From an uncultured Clostridia bacterium (GTDB lineage Bacteria > Bacillota > Clostridia > TANB77 > CAG-508): 64,000 nucleotides of DNA. Below, piece by piece: positions 44,955 to 54,578 of the stretch (its first letter is position 1; each line of letters starts with the position of its first letter). Location of the stretch: the NCBI GenBank assembly GCA_934129895.1, contig CAKOWY010000001.1, positions 124,001 through 188,000 of the forward strand, in the 5' to 3' direction. The notes under the pieces were generated by a model. That model worked only from the letters and a program-made list of their open reading frames with translations, was not told the DNA's origin and did no database searches. The position numbers were made by a program, and so were the translations under genes.

Positions 44955-46364
44955 CTAAATTTCACCTTTTAAATACCATACGTGTTCTGATATTATTTTT
45001 AAGTTTATTACTTTATTGATTAATGTTTTATCTCCTTCAAAAATAACAACCTTATTACTATCTGTTCTTCCTGTTAGCATATCTGGATTATTTTTACTTG
45101 GTCCCTCTACTAAAACTTTTTGTACAGTTCCAACGTATTTCTTATTATTTTCAGCAATTTGACTCTCAAATAAATCTTTTAATTTATTAAATCTTTGATG
45201 TTTTATTTCCTCTGGCACCTGATTTAACATCTTATCTCCTGGTGTTCCAACTCTTCTTGAATAAATAAACATATATACCTGTTCAAATTTAACCTTTCTT
45301 ACAACATCAAGTGTATCTTCAAAGTCTTCATCAGTTTCCCCAGCAAATCCAACTATAATATCTGTTGATAATGATAAATTTGGTATTTTTGCTTTCATTT
45401 TTTCTACTAAATTCAAATATTGTTCTTTAGTGTATTTTCTATTCATTAACTTCAATACGCTTGTACTTCCTGATTGTAATGGCAAATGAACTAATTTACA
45501 TACCTTATCACATTTTGCAATTGCATCTATTACATCATCTGTAAAATCTTTTGGATGTGGTGAAATAAAACGTATTCTTTCTATTCCTTCAATTTCATTA
45601 ACTGCTTCTAATAATGTTGCAAATGAATTTATTCCTTTATATTCTAATCCCTTTCCTTTCCAGTCTTCTGAAACCAAATATGAATTTACATTTTGACCAA
45701 GTAAAGTAATTTCTTTATATCCTTCTTTTGCAAGTTGTTCTATTTCTTGTAAAATATCTTTTGGATGTCTACTTCTTTCTCTTCCACGCACATAAGGAAC
45801 TATACAATATGTACAAAAATTATTACATCCATACATTATTGTTACAGAAGCTTTTATTCCACTTGTCCTCTTTATTGGGATTCCTTCATATACTTCTCCA
45901 TCAATATCTATAATATCTTGTAATTTTCCTTTTCCTTCAATTACATTATACAAATCTTCTGGAAATTTATGTAATGTATGTGTTCCAAATATTATATCTG
46001 TATAAGAAAAACTTGCATGAATTTTGTCTGTTATATGTTTTTCTTGCATCATGCATCCGCCAATTGCAATTATTGTCCCGTTTTTTTCTTTAATTTTTTT
46101 CAATTCGCCTAATTTTCCAAATAATTTTTCTTCAGCATTTTCTCTAACACAACATGTATTGAAAACAACTACATCCGCTTCTTTATAATCATCTGTAGCA
46201 ATATATCCCATTTTTTCTAACATTCCACTTAATTTTTCAGAATCGTTTTCATTTAATTGGCATCCCATTGTTAGTATAAAATACTTTTTAACTTTTCCTT
46301 TATTTAGTTGATTGACTTTTTCTATATATTGTTTCTGTATTTCAATTTCTTGTACATTCTCCAT
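44955..46364 (-). CDS. miaB: tRNA-2-methylthio-N6-dimethylallyladenosine synthase MiaB
   Basis: A 469-residue methylthiotransferase acting on A37 of tRNAs. Three parts are visible: the N-terminal UPF0004 domain with three cluster cysteines (TMGCQLNENDSE, FNTCCVREN, IGGCMMQE); the radical SAM core (YGCNNFCTYCIVPYVRGRER); and the C-terminal TRAM domain. Ribosome site AGAAAGG. It sits between the tandem-HTH gene and mutS. Confidence 0.97.
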   Translation of the reverse strand: MENVQEIEIQKQYIEKVNQLNKGKVKKYFILTMGCQLNENDSEKLSGMLEKMGYIATDDYKEADVVVFNTCCVRENAEEKLFGKLGELKKIKEKNGTIIAIGGCMMQEKHITDKIHASFSYTDIIFGTHTLHKFPEDLYNVIEGKGKLQDIIDIDGEVYEGIPIKRTSGIKASVTIMYGCNNFCTYCIVPYVRGRERSRHPKDILQEIEQLAKEGYKEITLLGQNVNSYLVSEDWKGKGLEYKGINSFATLLEAVNEIEGIERIRFISPHPKDFTDDVIDAIAKCDKVCKLVHLPLQSGSTSVLKLMNRKYTKEQYLNLVEKMKAKIPNLSLSTDIIVGFAGETDEDFEDTLDVVRKVKFEQVYMFIYSRRVGTPGDKMLNQVPEEIKHQRFNKLKDLFESQIAENNKKYVGTVQKVLVEGPSKNNPDMLTGRTDSNKVVIFEGDKTLINKVINLKIISEHVWYLKGEI

Positions 46365-46387
46365 TTATTTTTTCCTTTCTCTTTCAA

Positions 46388-47731
46388 TTATCTAACCTCT
46401 TCATCTTTTACTTGTTCTCTTCCTAGGATTTCTATAAGAAATGAATTAGTAACTTTAAATTCTCTGCATAATTCTGAATGTGCAACCTCTCTCTTGGCTC
46501 TTATCATATTAATTAACATCTCTTTTTCTATCATTTTACATTCTTTTTCAAATCTCTTTTTACCTTTTTCTGATATATCATCTGAATAAAAAAATTGTTT
46601 TGCAGTTTTTAATGCTAATTTTTCTTGACCAATCCAATAATAAAATCGAACTAATTTTATTTTATCATATTCACTAAGAGTTGGAATTATTTGTTCTAAT
46701 GCTTCTGCTACACTTATGTCTTTTCCTTTTTTTCTCTGCTTTATTTTTAGATCTTTAATTCCTATCCAAATAATATTTCTTTTTAATATTTCTCTTTTTA
46801 AGTCTTTTTTCTTTTGATCTGGCATACTTTCTAAATAATCATATAATATTTTAGGTTGTATATTTAATGTTTTAGCTATTTCATAAGGATATTGAGCAAC
46901 AATTTTTATTTCTACTTTTTCTTGAATTTCTTTTGAAATATTTACATTTGGAATATTTACACTTTCTTTTTTAGAAACTTCTTGGTGAACTTTTTTTACA
47001 ACCTTTTCACTAGTATTATTCATTCTTCTTTCTTTTTTGGGTAAAATTCTTACAATTTTACCTTCTTTTTCTGCTTTATAAATATAAGAATATACTGTAC
47101 TTTTGGTTGTTTTCAAACTTTTAACAAGCTTAACAACATCTGTTGTTCCTGAATTATATAATTCTATTAATTGTGCATATTTACTTTGCTTTTTTGTGTT
47201 TTTTTCTTTTTTTATTTTGCTCTTTTTTACTTTAACTATTTTACCTTCTTTGTAAGCTTTGCTTATATAAGAGTAAATTGTTTTTGGAGTTGTTTTAAAT
47301 CTTCTGGCAATTTCTTTTACATCTGTTGTTCCAGAGTTATACAACTCTACTACCTTATCATATTTACTTTTTCGTTTTTGTTTTTCTATTTTAACTATTT
47401 TACCTTCATTTTTTGCTTTACTTATATAAGAATATACTGTATTTTTGTTTAATTTTGCTTTTTTACTTATTACATCAGCATCTGTTATCCCTGAATTATA
47501 CAATTCTATTACAATTTTATATTTAGTCTTTTGAGGACGCTTTTTGGGTAATTCTTTTTGAGATTTCTTTGCTTTAATAATTCTTCCTTCTTTTTTTGCC
47601 CTACTTATATATACATATACAGTATTTTTCGATGCATTTATCTTTTTGCTTATTTCATCCACATCTGTTATTCCTGAATTGTATAGTTCTATTAATTTAT
47701 CATATCTATATGTACTTTTTTTCTTTCTCAT
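46388..47731 (-). CDS. Tandem helix-turn-helix repeat protein
   Basis: A 447-residue basic protein. Four HTH repeats of about 45-50 residues start near residues 10, 70, 123 and 184, with the shared pattern KYxxxIELYNSGxTDVxxI...KNTVYSYISKAKKEGKIVK. A different C-terminal half (about 245-447) may hold two more HTH units (YPYEIAKTLNIQPKILYDYL and SELCREFKVTNSFLIEIL). No catalytic motif and no membrane segment are visible. It is the first gene of the operon with miaB, mutS and a transglutaminase-like protein, with its own promoter carrying a short dyad at the -35 box. It is probably DNA-binding. Family unknown to me. Confidence 0.75.
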   Translation of the reverse strand: MRKKKSTYRYDKLIELYNSGITDVDEISKKINASKNTVYVYISRAKKEGRIIKAKKSQKELPKKRPQKTKYKIVIELYNSGITDADVISKKAKLNKNTVYSYISKAKNEGKIVKIEKQKRKSKYDKVVELYNSGTTDVKEIARRFKTTPKTIYSYISKAYKEGKIVKVKKSKIKKEKNTKKQSKYAQLIELYNSGTTDVVKLVKSLKTTKSTVYSYIYKAEKEGKIVRILPKKERRMNNTSEKVVKKVHQEVSKKESVNIPNVNISKEIQEKVEIKIVAQYPYEIAKTLNIQPKILYDYLESMPDQKKKDLKREILKRNIIWIGIKDLKIKQRKKGKDISVAEALEQIIPTLSEYDKIKLVRFYYWIGQEKLALKTAKQFFYSDDISEKGKKRFEKECKMIEKEMLINMIRAKREVAHSELCREFKVTNSFLIEILGREQVKDEEVR

Positions 47732-47792
47732 TATTATATTTTGCCTTCTTTTTTATTGTTTTTTCCATCTTCTGTTAAACAAAATCATTACA

Positions 47793-47821
47793 ATTTTAGC
47801 ATATTTTGACCTCAAAGTCAA
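47793..47821 (-). promoter_or_regulatory. Promoter of tandem-HTH operon with dyad at -35
   Basis: TTGACT, 17-base spacer, TAAAAT on the minus strand. The -35 region forms an inverted repeat TTGAC-N6-GTCAA (47806-47821), which could be an operator, perhaps for the HTH protein itself. Confidence 0.65.
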
Positions 47822-47840
47822 TTTGTAAACTTCCTCAAAA

Positions 47841-49055
47841 TTATTTAAAATATTTTATAGTAAAGGTTGTTCCTTTTCCTATTTCTGAATCTACAAAAAT
47901 AATTCCATTATTTTTTTCTATAATACTTTTACTTAACGATAATCCGATTCCAATACTATCTTTTGATGATTTTTCACCTTTATAGAATCTTTCAAAGATA
48001 TGTGATAAATCTTTTTTTGAAATTCCTTCTCCATTGTCAATAATCTTTATTTCTAAATACATTTTTGTATTTTGGCATAATATACTTACAGTTTCTGCAT
48101 CTTTTGAATGTTCTACTGCATTTTTTAATATATTAGAAATTGCCTCTATTTGCCATACACTATCACAAAATATCTTTTCATCAATATCACCTTTTAATTT
48201 AATTTTTACATTTCTTAAATCACATAATGGTTCTACATTTTTGATTGCTTCTTTTAAAATATAATTCAAACTTTCTTCTTTATTTATAAATGTGATTGCA
48301 TTTGCATCAAATCTTGACAATTTCAAAATAGCTTGTACCAAAAAACTAATATTGATTGTTTCTCTTTTTATATCATTTATAAATTCTCTTTTTGTTTTTT
48401 CATCCATATTCGGATTATCAATTATATTGTCTAACAAAATTAATATTGATGATAATGGTGTTTTTAATTGGTGAGATATATCTGATAATGTATCTTTTAA
48501 TTTTACTTTATCTTGAATTGAATTTTCTGCTTGCTCTTTTAACATTATAGTTATTTTATATAATTCATTTTTTAAAATTGATAATTCATCTTCTGTATTA
48601 TCATCTATATCTAATTTGTAATTTTTTTTATTTATTTCCTCAATATATCTTGTTATTTCTTTTATTTTTTTTGACTGATTATAATCATAAATTATAAAAG
48701 CTCCAACTAATAAAATACCATATACAATAATTATTACTGAATCAATTATTATAATTCTTTTAAATTCTTTTCCATTTTCTAAAATTATAGATTCATTTTC
48801 AATATCAATTCCATATTTGCTAAAAATTTGAGTCGAATTATTATTAGATGAATTTAATATTTCCATTATCTCATTTGCTGATATTTTAGGATATTTTTCA
48901 TAAATTAATGATACAATCTCTTGTAATTTATTATTAAAATTTTTAGTATAAATTTTATATTGCAATATATAAAAAAAGTTAAATAATATATAAAAAAATA
49001 TTATTATACCTGTACATATTAATAACATTTTTTTAAATTCAATTTTATTTTTCAT
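47841..49055 (-). CDS. Sensor histidine kinase
   Basis: A 404-residue kinase with two membrane helices (about residues 9-32 and 101-122) and a small outside domain between them. Then come a linker, the dimerisation helix with phospho-acceptor His195 (SDISHQLKTPLSS) and the ATPase with N-box (NILKNAVEHSKD), G1 (IIDNGEGIS) and G2 (GIGLSLSKSII). It follows the response regulator by about 20 bases and forms a two-component pair with it. The linked ABC exporter upstream suggests a role in sensing peptides or cell-envelope stress, which is inference. Confidence 0.95.
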   Translation of the reverse strand: MKNKIEFKKMLLICTGIIIFFYILFNFFYILQYKIYTKNFNNKLQEIVSLIYEKYPKISANEIMEILNSSNNNSTQIFSKYGIDIENESIILENGKEFKRIIIIDSVIIIVYGILLVGAFIIYDYNQSKKIKEITRYIEEINKKNYKLDIDDNTEDELSILKNELYKITIMLKEQAENSIQDKVKLKDTLSDISHQLKTPLSSILILLDNIIDNPNMDEKTKREFINDIKRETINISFLVQAILKLSRFDANAITFINKEESLNYILKEAIKNVEPLCDLRNVKIKLKGDIDEKIFCDSVWQIEAISNILKNAVEHSKDAETVSILCQNTKMYLEIKIIDNGEGISKKDLSHIFERFYKGEKSSKDSIGIGLSLSKSIIEKNNGIIFVDSEIGKGTTFTIKYFK

Positions 49056-49076
49056 TTAAATTCAGTCCTTCTTTAA

Positions 49077-49730
49077 TCATATCTTATCTATTCTATATCC
49101 AATTCCTCTTACTGTAACTATTACATCTGTTTGTAATTTTTCTCTAATCCTTTTTAGATATACTGTTACTGTATTATCATTTACATCATTTCCTGTCCAT
49201 TCCCATATTTTATCTATTATTTCAGAACGAGTAATAACTTTATTTACATTTTCAAAAAGTAATTGTAATATTTTTAATTCCAAACTTGTTAATTCTATAG
49301 CTTTTTTATTTTTATATACCATCATTTTATCTATATCAAATTCAATATCATCAATTTTTACTATTTTATTTTTATTTTCTCTTGAAAGTATTTTATGTAT
49401 TCTAACCATTAATTCTCGTGTTGAAAATGGTTTTGTAATATAATCCTCCGCTCCTAATTCTAATCCTTTTACAATGTTGTCTTCTTCATCTTTTGCTGTT
49501 AAAAAAATTGAAGATATATTTTTTTCTTTTATATTTTTTATATATAAATCAAATCCATTTCCATCTGGTAATGATACATCTAATATTGCTAAATCTATTT
49601 TTTCTGTTTTTAATATTTTAAGTGTATTTTCTACATTTAATGTGTGTATTACTTGATATTTATTTTGTTCTAAAGAATATATTAATCCTTTGGCTAATAT
49701 CTCATTATCCTCTACTAATAATATTTTCAT
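49077..49730 (-). CDS. Response regulator, OmpR/PhoB family
   Basis: A 217-residue regulator with the receiver domain (VEDNE; phospho-acceptor Asp51 in AILDVSLPDGNG; Lys in ITKPFSTREL) and a C-terminal winged helix (LTSLELKILQLLFENVNKVI, then VTVYLKRIREKL). Partner of the adjacent kinase. It starts 19 bases after the hydrolase gene, so hydrolase, regulator and kinase appear co-transcribed. Confidence 0.96.
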   Translation of the reverse strand: MKILLVEDNEILAKGLIYSLEQNKYQVIHTLNVENTLKILKTEKIDLAILDVSLPDGNGFDLYIKNIKEKNISSIFLTAKDEEDNIVKGLELGAEDYITKPFSTRELMVRIHKILSRENKNKIVKIDDIEFDIDKMMVYKNKKAIELTSLELKILQLLFENVNKVITRSEIIDKIWEWTGNDVNDNTVTVYLKRIREKLQTDVIVTVRGIGYRIDKI

Positions 49731-49749
49731 ACTATTTACCTTTCATATA

Positions 49750-50505
49750 TTATAAACTTATTTGTTCAATCATTTGTTTTGCTACTATTTCTAATTCATC
49801 TGTTTCCATATGATGTTTCATTCCTTTTAATTCGACCAATTCGATTTCTGGTCTATTTTCTATAAATTTATATGTATCTTTTATTAATGCTGTTTCATCT
49901 AAATCTCCTTGATATATTATTACATTTCTTTTTTCTTTATAATTCTCATATAAATTATTTTTTACTAAATCTTCATAAAATGAATATTGTACAATAATTT
50001 TTCCATTTTTTCCTGTTCTTCCAATCTTCTTGCTTTCAAACTGTTCAAATGAGTCTTTTAATAAAATATCTTTAAATACTTTTTGCATATTTATTGCTGG
50101 TGATTTTAAAATTATATTTTCGTACTTATTTTTATCTCCAATAAGTTTGTTTAATAAAATATATGCTCCAAAACTTGTTGCAAAAAAAGATATTTTTGTA
50201 TTATCTCCATATTTTTCTTTTATATAATCTACTACTGAATTTATGTATGATATACATGTTTTTACTCTCAAATATTCTGCACTTTGAACACTCTCTCCAT
50301 GCCCTGGAAAATCAAAAGCTATAGAAGGTATTCCATTTTCAAATAATTTGTCTGCAATTACTTTTCTAGTATTACTGTTTTTACTACTACAATATCCATG
50401 ACATATTATAAAAATCTGGTCTTTTTTATATTCTTCATTATAAATAATTTTCGCACTTATATTGCACTTTTCTTCTTTATTATATATTTCTATTTTTTCT
50501 TCCAT
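49750..50505 (-). CDS. Alpha/beta hydrolase
   Basis: A 251-residue serine hydrolase: oxyanion-loop HGY (IICHGYCSSKNSN), FDFPGHGES, nucleophile Ser111 (FFATSFGAY), acidic residue in IYQGDLDETAL and histidine in LKGMKHHMETDE. Fits the family of small lipases/acylpeptidase-like enzymes. It is encoded just before a two-component system, after the terminator of the ABC exporter operon. Substrate unknown. Confidence 0.9.
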   Translation of the reverse strand: MEEKIEIYNKEEKCNISAKIIYNEEYKKDQIFIICHGYCSSKNSNTRKVIADKLFENGIPSIAFDFPGHGESVQSAEYLRVKTCISYINSVVDYIKEKYGDNTKISFFATSFGAYILLNKLIGDKNKYENIILKSPAINMQKVFKDILLKDSFEQFESKKIGRTGKNGKIIVQYSFYEDLVKNNLYENYKEKRNVIIYQGDLDETALIKDTYKFIENRPEIELVELKGMKHHMETDELEIVAKQMIEQISL

Positions 50506-50547
50506 AATCTTTCTCCATTAATCTTTATTTGAAATATATTTTATCAT

Positions 50548-50576
50548 AAAAAGAGGACTTTGTAAGCCCCCTTTTT
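50548..50576 (-). terminator. Terminator of ABC exporter operon
   Basis: A 13-bp stem with two G-U pairs (AAAAAGGGGGCTT / AAGTCCTCTTTTT) and a 3-base loop. It overlaps the permease stop codon. Confidence 0.88.
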
Positions 50577-53133
50577 ATACATTTTCATTTCTAATAGTTT
50601 CAATTGTATTTTGTTTATTAATTTTATAAATTGAATATCTCATAATAATAAATATAAATATGAATACAAAAACTGCAGAAATTAAAATTGCATTTGTAGG
50701 TATATATATACCTTTTTCAACTTTTACTGAAAATGCTTTATATATTGCAAATGTTCCAATTAATCCCATGATTGTTCCTATAACCCATGCTTTAGTTCCA
50801 TAAAATATTGTTTCTAAATTTATCATTCTATCAAATTCTTTTGATGTCATTCCTATTGATTTCAACATTGCAAACTCTTTTTGTCTTAATTCCATATTTG
50901 ATGTAATTGTATTAAAAATATTTGTAATTCCTATTAATGTTATTACTGTTATAAATCCATATAAGAATATTTTTGTTACTAATACCATTGCACTTTCTTC
51001 TTTGGCAGATGCATCAATATTATAAATTCTAATATCTAAATGTAAAGCATCTATATCTTTCTCTAGTTGGTCTGGATTATTTGATTGTATTGTTACTGTA
51101 TTATATACTGGCTTTTCCTCATTTTCTAATTGTGATATATCTAAAATTAAATATCCACCTTCATAATAACTTCTATCAATTCCATCTGGTTTAATTGTTG
51201 AAATTGCACCAACTTCTACTGAACGTTGTTTATCATTGTAATCTTTTCCTTCTATTATATCTCCAACATTGTATTTATATTTTCTTCCATTTTTTACTTG
51301 ACCATCTTCTATCCAACTTACTTCGTCACACAATATTCCTTTATCTTTTACTTTATCATATTTAGCACCAACTTTATTTACATATCTTTTAAATGAATCA
51401 CTATCTAATGCCATAATTTGTAATGCTGAATATTTCTCCCCTGTCTCTATGAATTCTTCATTTTCTTCATCATAATATCCTTCTTCTGACAATGTACCAG
51501 AAGCTAAATTAATTTTATCAATATCTTTTATTTTTATATCTCCATTATTTAAACTATACAATATTGAATATTTTTCTATATTATCTAATGAAATTATTCT
51601 ATCTATTTCTTCATTTGATACTTTTCCAACATTTAATTGTATATTATAATCATAGTCTTTATAATAATTTTGTGATTCTTGGAACATATTCACTATAAAT
51701 GAATTCATTGTGATAAATACAAATATGCTTACTGCAATTGATATAATTGTTGTTCTATATTTTTTCTTACTTCTCTTTAAGTTTTTGTATGCTAATTCTC
51801 CACCAGTTTTAAATAATTTTGATATAATCTTTGGTACTTTTAATTTTTTTGAATTTAGTTTTATATCTTTAGAACCTCTTAATCCTTCTATTGGACTTAC
51901 TCTACTTGCTTTTATAGCAGATGTTATTGATGATAAATATATTGTTACAAATCCTAATACTGCTGATAAAATAATTGGTAATATTGATATTTTAAATACT
52001 AATCCATCAACATGTTGTAATAAATAATCACCTAAAAGTGAATTTACTATTTGTATTAATACAAATACTGCAAAAAATCCTGATAGTATTCCTAAAGGTA
52101 TTCCTATTAATCCTAATATTAATCCTTCTTGTATTACATTTTTTCTTATTTGTCTTTTAGTTGCTCCAACACTTGCAAGCATTGAATACATTTTTATTTT
52201 TTCTGTTATTGATATTGCAAATGAATTTCTTATACAAAATATACTTGTAAATAATATGATTACTATTACTACTGCAATTACTGAATATAACATAGTAACT
52301 GTTGAGTCTGAAAATGCAAATGCTTCCCATCTTAATAATTCTCTATTTAAAGTATAATCATATTTTGTCTCAGTATCACGCTCTGACAAACTTTCATAAC
52401 TTTGAACTCCTACCATTTGAGGTATTGTTTCTTTATAATTTTTAGGTGATTTTAAACTTATATATAAATCTGTTCTTCCTGTATTTATTCCTGTTGTAAT
52501 TACAGTATATCCTGGTTCTGAATATTTTTCAAAACTTGTATCTGGTCTTTTGATAATTCCTACTATTTTAAATGAATAATTTGTTGCATTTATTATTTCT
52601 TCTGCATCATATATATTATCATATTCATCTTCATTGACTCCAGGTTTTATATTTCTTGTTCCAACATCTAAATTAATTGTATCTCCTATTTTATATTCTA
52701 CTTTTCCATTTGTCATTATTGTTTGACTAATTACCACTTCATTATTATCAGTTGGAAATCTACCTTCTACCAACTCAAAGTTTAAATCTTTAAATGCACT
52801 TTCATTCATTGAGATTAATCTTGCATAAGGTTTATATTCATTCTGACTTCCTTTTAAAATTGAATATCCTACTGTTTTTATTAAAAATATATCTTTTACA
52901 TCTCTATTGTTTTGGATATCTTTTATTCCTTCATCATCTACATTTTCTAACTTTAAGTGCCAATAACCTGATTGATTTGTTGCATTTTCTACTAATGTTG
53001 CTTGAAAACTCATTCCCATACTTGCAACAGCACATATTAATGCTACTGATAATATTATTCCTATTATTGTACTTATTGTTCTTTTTTTATTTAGTTTTAA
53101 ATTTCTGATAGATAAACTTGTAAGAATGTTCAT
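50575..53133 (-). CDS. ABC transporter permease with two FtsX-like modules
   Basis: An 852-residue permease. An N-terminal helix (about 19-40) is followed by an outside domain, then three helices (about 283-410), a linker, and a second module of the same kind (helix about 468-490, outside domain, three final helices about 725-840). Two FtsX domains in one chain let it act without a second permease gene. It is encoded 2 bases after its ATPase. Such exporters handle lipids, peptides or antibiotics, often under a neighbouring two-component system, as here. Confidence 0.92.
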   Translation of the reverse strand: MNILTSLSIRNLKLNKKRTISTIIGIILSVALICAVASMGMSFQATLVENATNQSGYWHLKLENVDDEGIKDIQNNRDVKDIFLIKTVGYSILKGSQNEYKPYARLISMNESAFKDLNFELVEGRFPTDNNEVVISQTIMTNGKVEYKIGDTINLDVGTRNIKPGVNEDEYDNIYDAEEIINATNYSFKIVGIIKRPDTSFEKYSEPGYTVITTGINTGRTDLYISLKSPKNYKETIPQMVGVQSYESLSERDTETKYDYTLNRELLRWEAFAFSDSTVTMLYSVIAVVIVIILFTSIFCIRNSFAISITEKIKMYSMLASVGATKRQIRKNVIQEGLILGLIGIPLGILSGFFAVFVLIQIVNSLLGDYLLQHVDGLVFKISILPIILSAVLGFVTIYLSSITSAIKASRVSPIEGLRGSKDIKLNSKKLKVPKIISKLFKTGGELAYKNLKRSKKKYRTTIISIAVSIFVFITMNSFIVNMFQESQNYYKDYDYNIQLNVGKVSNEEIDRIISLDNIEKYSILYSLNNGDIKIKDIDKINLASGTLSEEGYYDEENEEFIETGEKYSALQIMALDSDSFKRYVNKVGAKYDKVKDKGILCDEVSWIEDGQVKNGRKYKYNVGDIIEGKDYNDKQRSVEVGAISTIKPDGIDRSYYEGGYLILDISQLENEEKPVYNTVTIQSNNPDQLEKDIDALHLDIRIYNIDASAKEESAMVLVTKIFLYGFITVITLIGITNIFNTITSNMELRQKEFAMLKSIGMTSKEFDRMINLETIFYGTKAWVIGTIMGLIGTFAIYKAFSVKVEKGIYIPTNAILISAVFVFIFIFIIMRYSIYKINKQNTIETIRNENV

Positions 53134-53135
53134 TT

Positions 53136-53807
53136 CTACACCTCCTCAACAATTTTTCCATCTTCGATTTTTATAATTCTATCTGCAACTTTTGCTATTT
53201 CTAAATTGTGTGTTATCATTATTATTGTTTGTTTATAATCTTTATTTGATTTTTTTAGTAATGCTACAATCTCATCACTTGCTTTAGAATCCAAATTTCC
53301 TGTTGGCTCATCTGCTAATATAATTGCTGGATTTGTTATCATTGCTCTTCCTATTGATGTTCTTTGTTGTTGACCTCCTGATAATTCATTTGGTAAATGT
53401 GTTCTTCTTTCTTCTAATCCTAATACTTTTATTAATTCATCAAGTCTTTGCTTATCTATATTTCTGTTATCTAATTTTAATGGTAATGTGATATTTTCTT
53501 CTACATTTAATATTGGTATTAAATTATAAAATTGATATATTAATCCAACTTGTCTTCTTCTAAATATTGCTAGTTCATCATCATTAAATTTATAAATATC
53601 TTTTCCGTCTATAAAGACTTTTCCACTTGTTGGTCTATCAACTCCTCCTATTAAATGTAATAGTGTTGATTTTCCGCTTCCTGATGCTCCTACTATTGCT
53701 ACAAATTCACCTTTATTTACTGTAAATGAAACATTATCTAATGCTGTTACTTTATTTTCTCCTTTTCCATATTGCTTACATAAGTTTTCAACTTTTAATA
53801 TTTCCAT
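53136..53807 (-). CDS. ABC transporter ATP-binding protein
   Basis: A 223-residue ATPase of the MacB/LolD group: Walker A (GASGSGKSTLLHLIGG), Q-loop (IYQFYN), signature (LSGGQQQRTSIGRAM), Walker B (IILADEPTGNLD), H-loop (MITHNLE). Nearly contiguous with the two-module permease. The operon lies directly upstream of the hydrolase and two-component genes, so it may be their target or share a stimulus. Confidence 0.95.
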   Translation of the reverse strand: MEILKVENLCKQYGKGENKVTALDNVSFTVNKGEFVAIVGASGSGKSTLLHLIGGVDRPTSGKVFIDGKDIYKFNDDELAIFRRRQVGLIYQFYNLIPILNVEENITLPLKLDNRNIDKQRLDELIKVLGLEERRTHLPNELSGGQQQRTSIGRAMITNPAIILADEPTGNLDSKASDEIVALLKKSNKDYKQTIIMITHNLEIAKVADRIIKIEDGKIVEEV

Positions 53808-53915
53808 CTATTTTCCTCCTCCAAATTTTCTAAACTTATTATACAATGTTTTAAGTGACTATTAAATGACATTAAGAAATTATTCATATTTTTATTTTAA
53901 TTCCATATTATATTA

Positions 53916-53944
53916 TTGAATATTTTTATATTTTATTGTATAAT
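53916..53944 (+). promoter_or_regulatory. ssrA promoter
   Basis: TTGAAT, a 17-base spacer and TATAAT, ending 13 bases before the 5' end of the mature tmRNA. Confidence 0.7.
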
Positions 53945-53957
53945 TAATATGCTTTAT

Positions 53958-54307
53958 GGGGATGTAATGGTTTCGACATTATATTTGAAGCATGAATAGC
54001 GAGTAGTGGATTCTCGTTTGCCACTATAAAAACGAGAAATTAAATATAAACGCTGATAATACAGAATTAGCATACGCTGCTTAATTGCAACGTCGCCTCT
54101 AATAATATCCCCACATATTTTTAGTTGGTGTCATTTAGTGGGAAACAAAACTATTTTTTCTACGGAAATAGTGGGTATTTAGTAGATATATTTAATAATC
54201 TCTTGTTTATTTGTGATTATTAAATGAATTTTAAAAATAAACTGCACTCGGAGAAGTTTGTGTGAATCTTATAGTGGACAGGGGTTCGACTCCCCTCATC
54301 TCCACCA
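53958..54307 (+). ncRNA. ssrA: tmRNA (transfer-messenger RNA)
   Basis: Rescues stalled ribosomes and tags their peptides. The 5' GGGGATG pairs with CATCTCC before the 3' ACCA. The T-arm GGGGTTCGACTCCCC is complete. The mRNA-like part reads GCTGATAATAC... and encodes the tag ADNTELAYAA, then TAA. Several pseudoknot-like stems follow. Length about 350 bases, usual for the family. The tag ends AYAA where ALAA is more common. Confidence 0.97.
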
Positions 54308-54346
54308 ATGACGTATCTGTTCAAACTAAATTAAACAGATAGATGC

Positions 54347-54383
54347 AAAAATCAATCAGAAATTAAAATCTGATTGATTTTTT
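54347..54383 (+). terminator. Terminator downstream of ssrA
   Basis: AATCAATCAGA, a short loop, TCTGATTGATT and a T run. It lies about 40 bases after the tmRNA 3' end. Confidence 0.85.
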
Positions 54384-54459
54384 GTTATCTGAAAACAATA
54401 TAAAAATCATATAAACGAAATGATTATTTTTGAAATAAAAATAATTAAAATTAAATGTT

Positions 54460-54488
54460 TTGACAATTTTATGTAAATATGATACAAT
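54460..54488 (+). promoter_or_regulatory. Strong promoter of the GC-rich orphan gene
   Basis: A perfect -35 box TTGACA (54460-54465), 17-base spacer, TACAAT (54483-54488). About 90 bases of leader follow, with a short inverted repeat (TGTAAC...GTTACA). The promoter itself is AT-rich like the host, unlike the gene it serves. Confidence 0.8.
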
Positions 54489-54578
54489 TATAAGTGATGT
54501 AACATTTTGCATTACTCCGTTACATTAGTAAGACTGTCAACATCATTGAGCGCGTTAGTACGCAAGGAGGATTTCACT

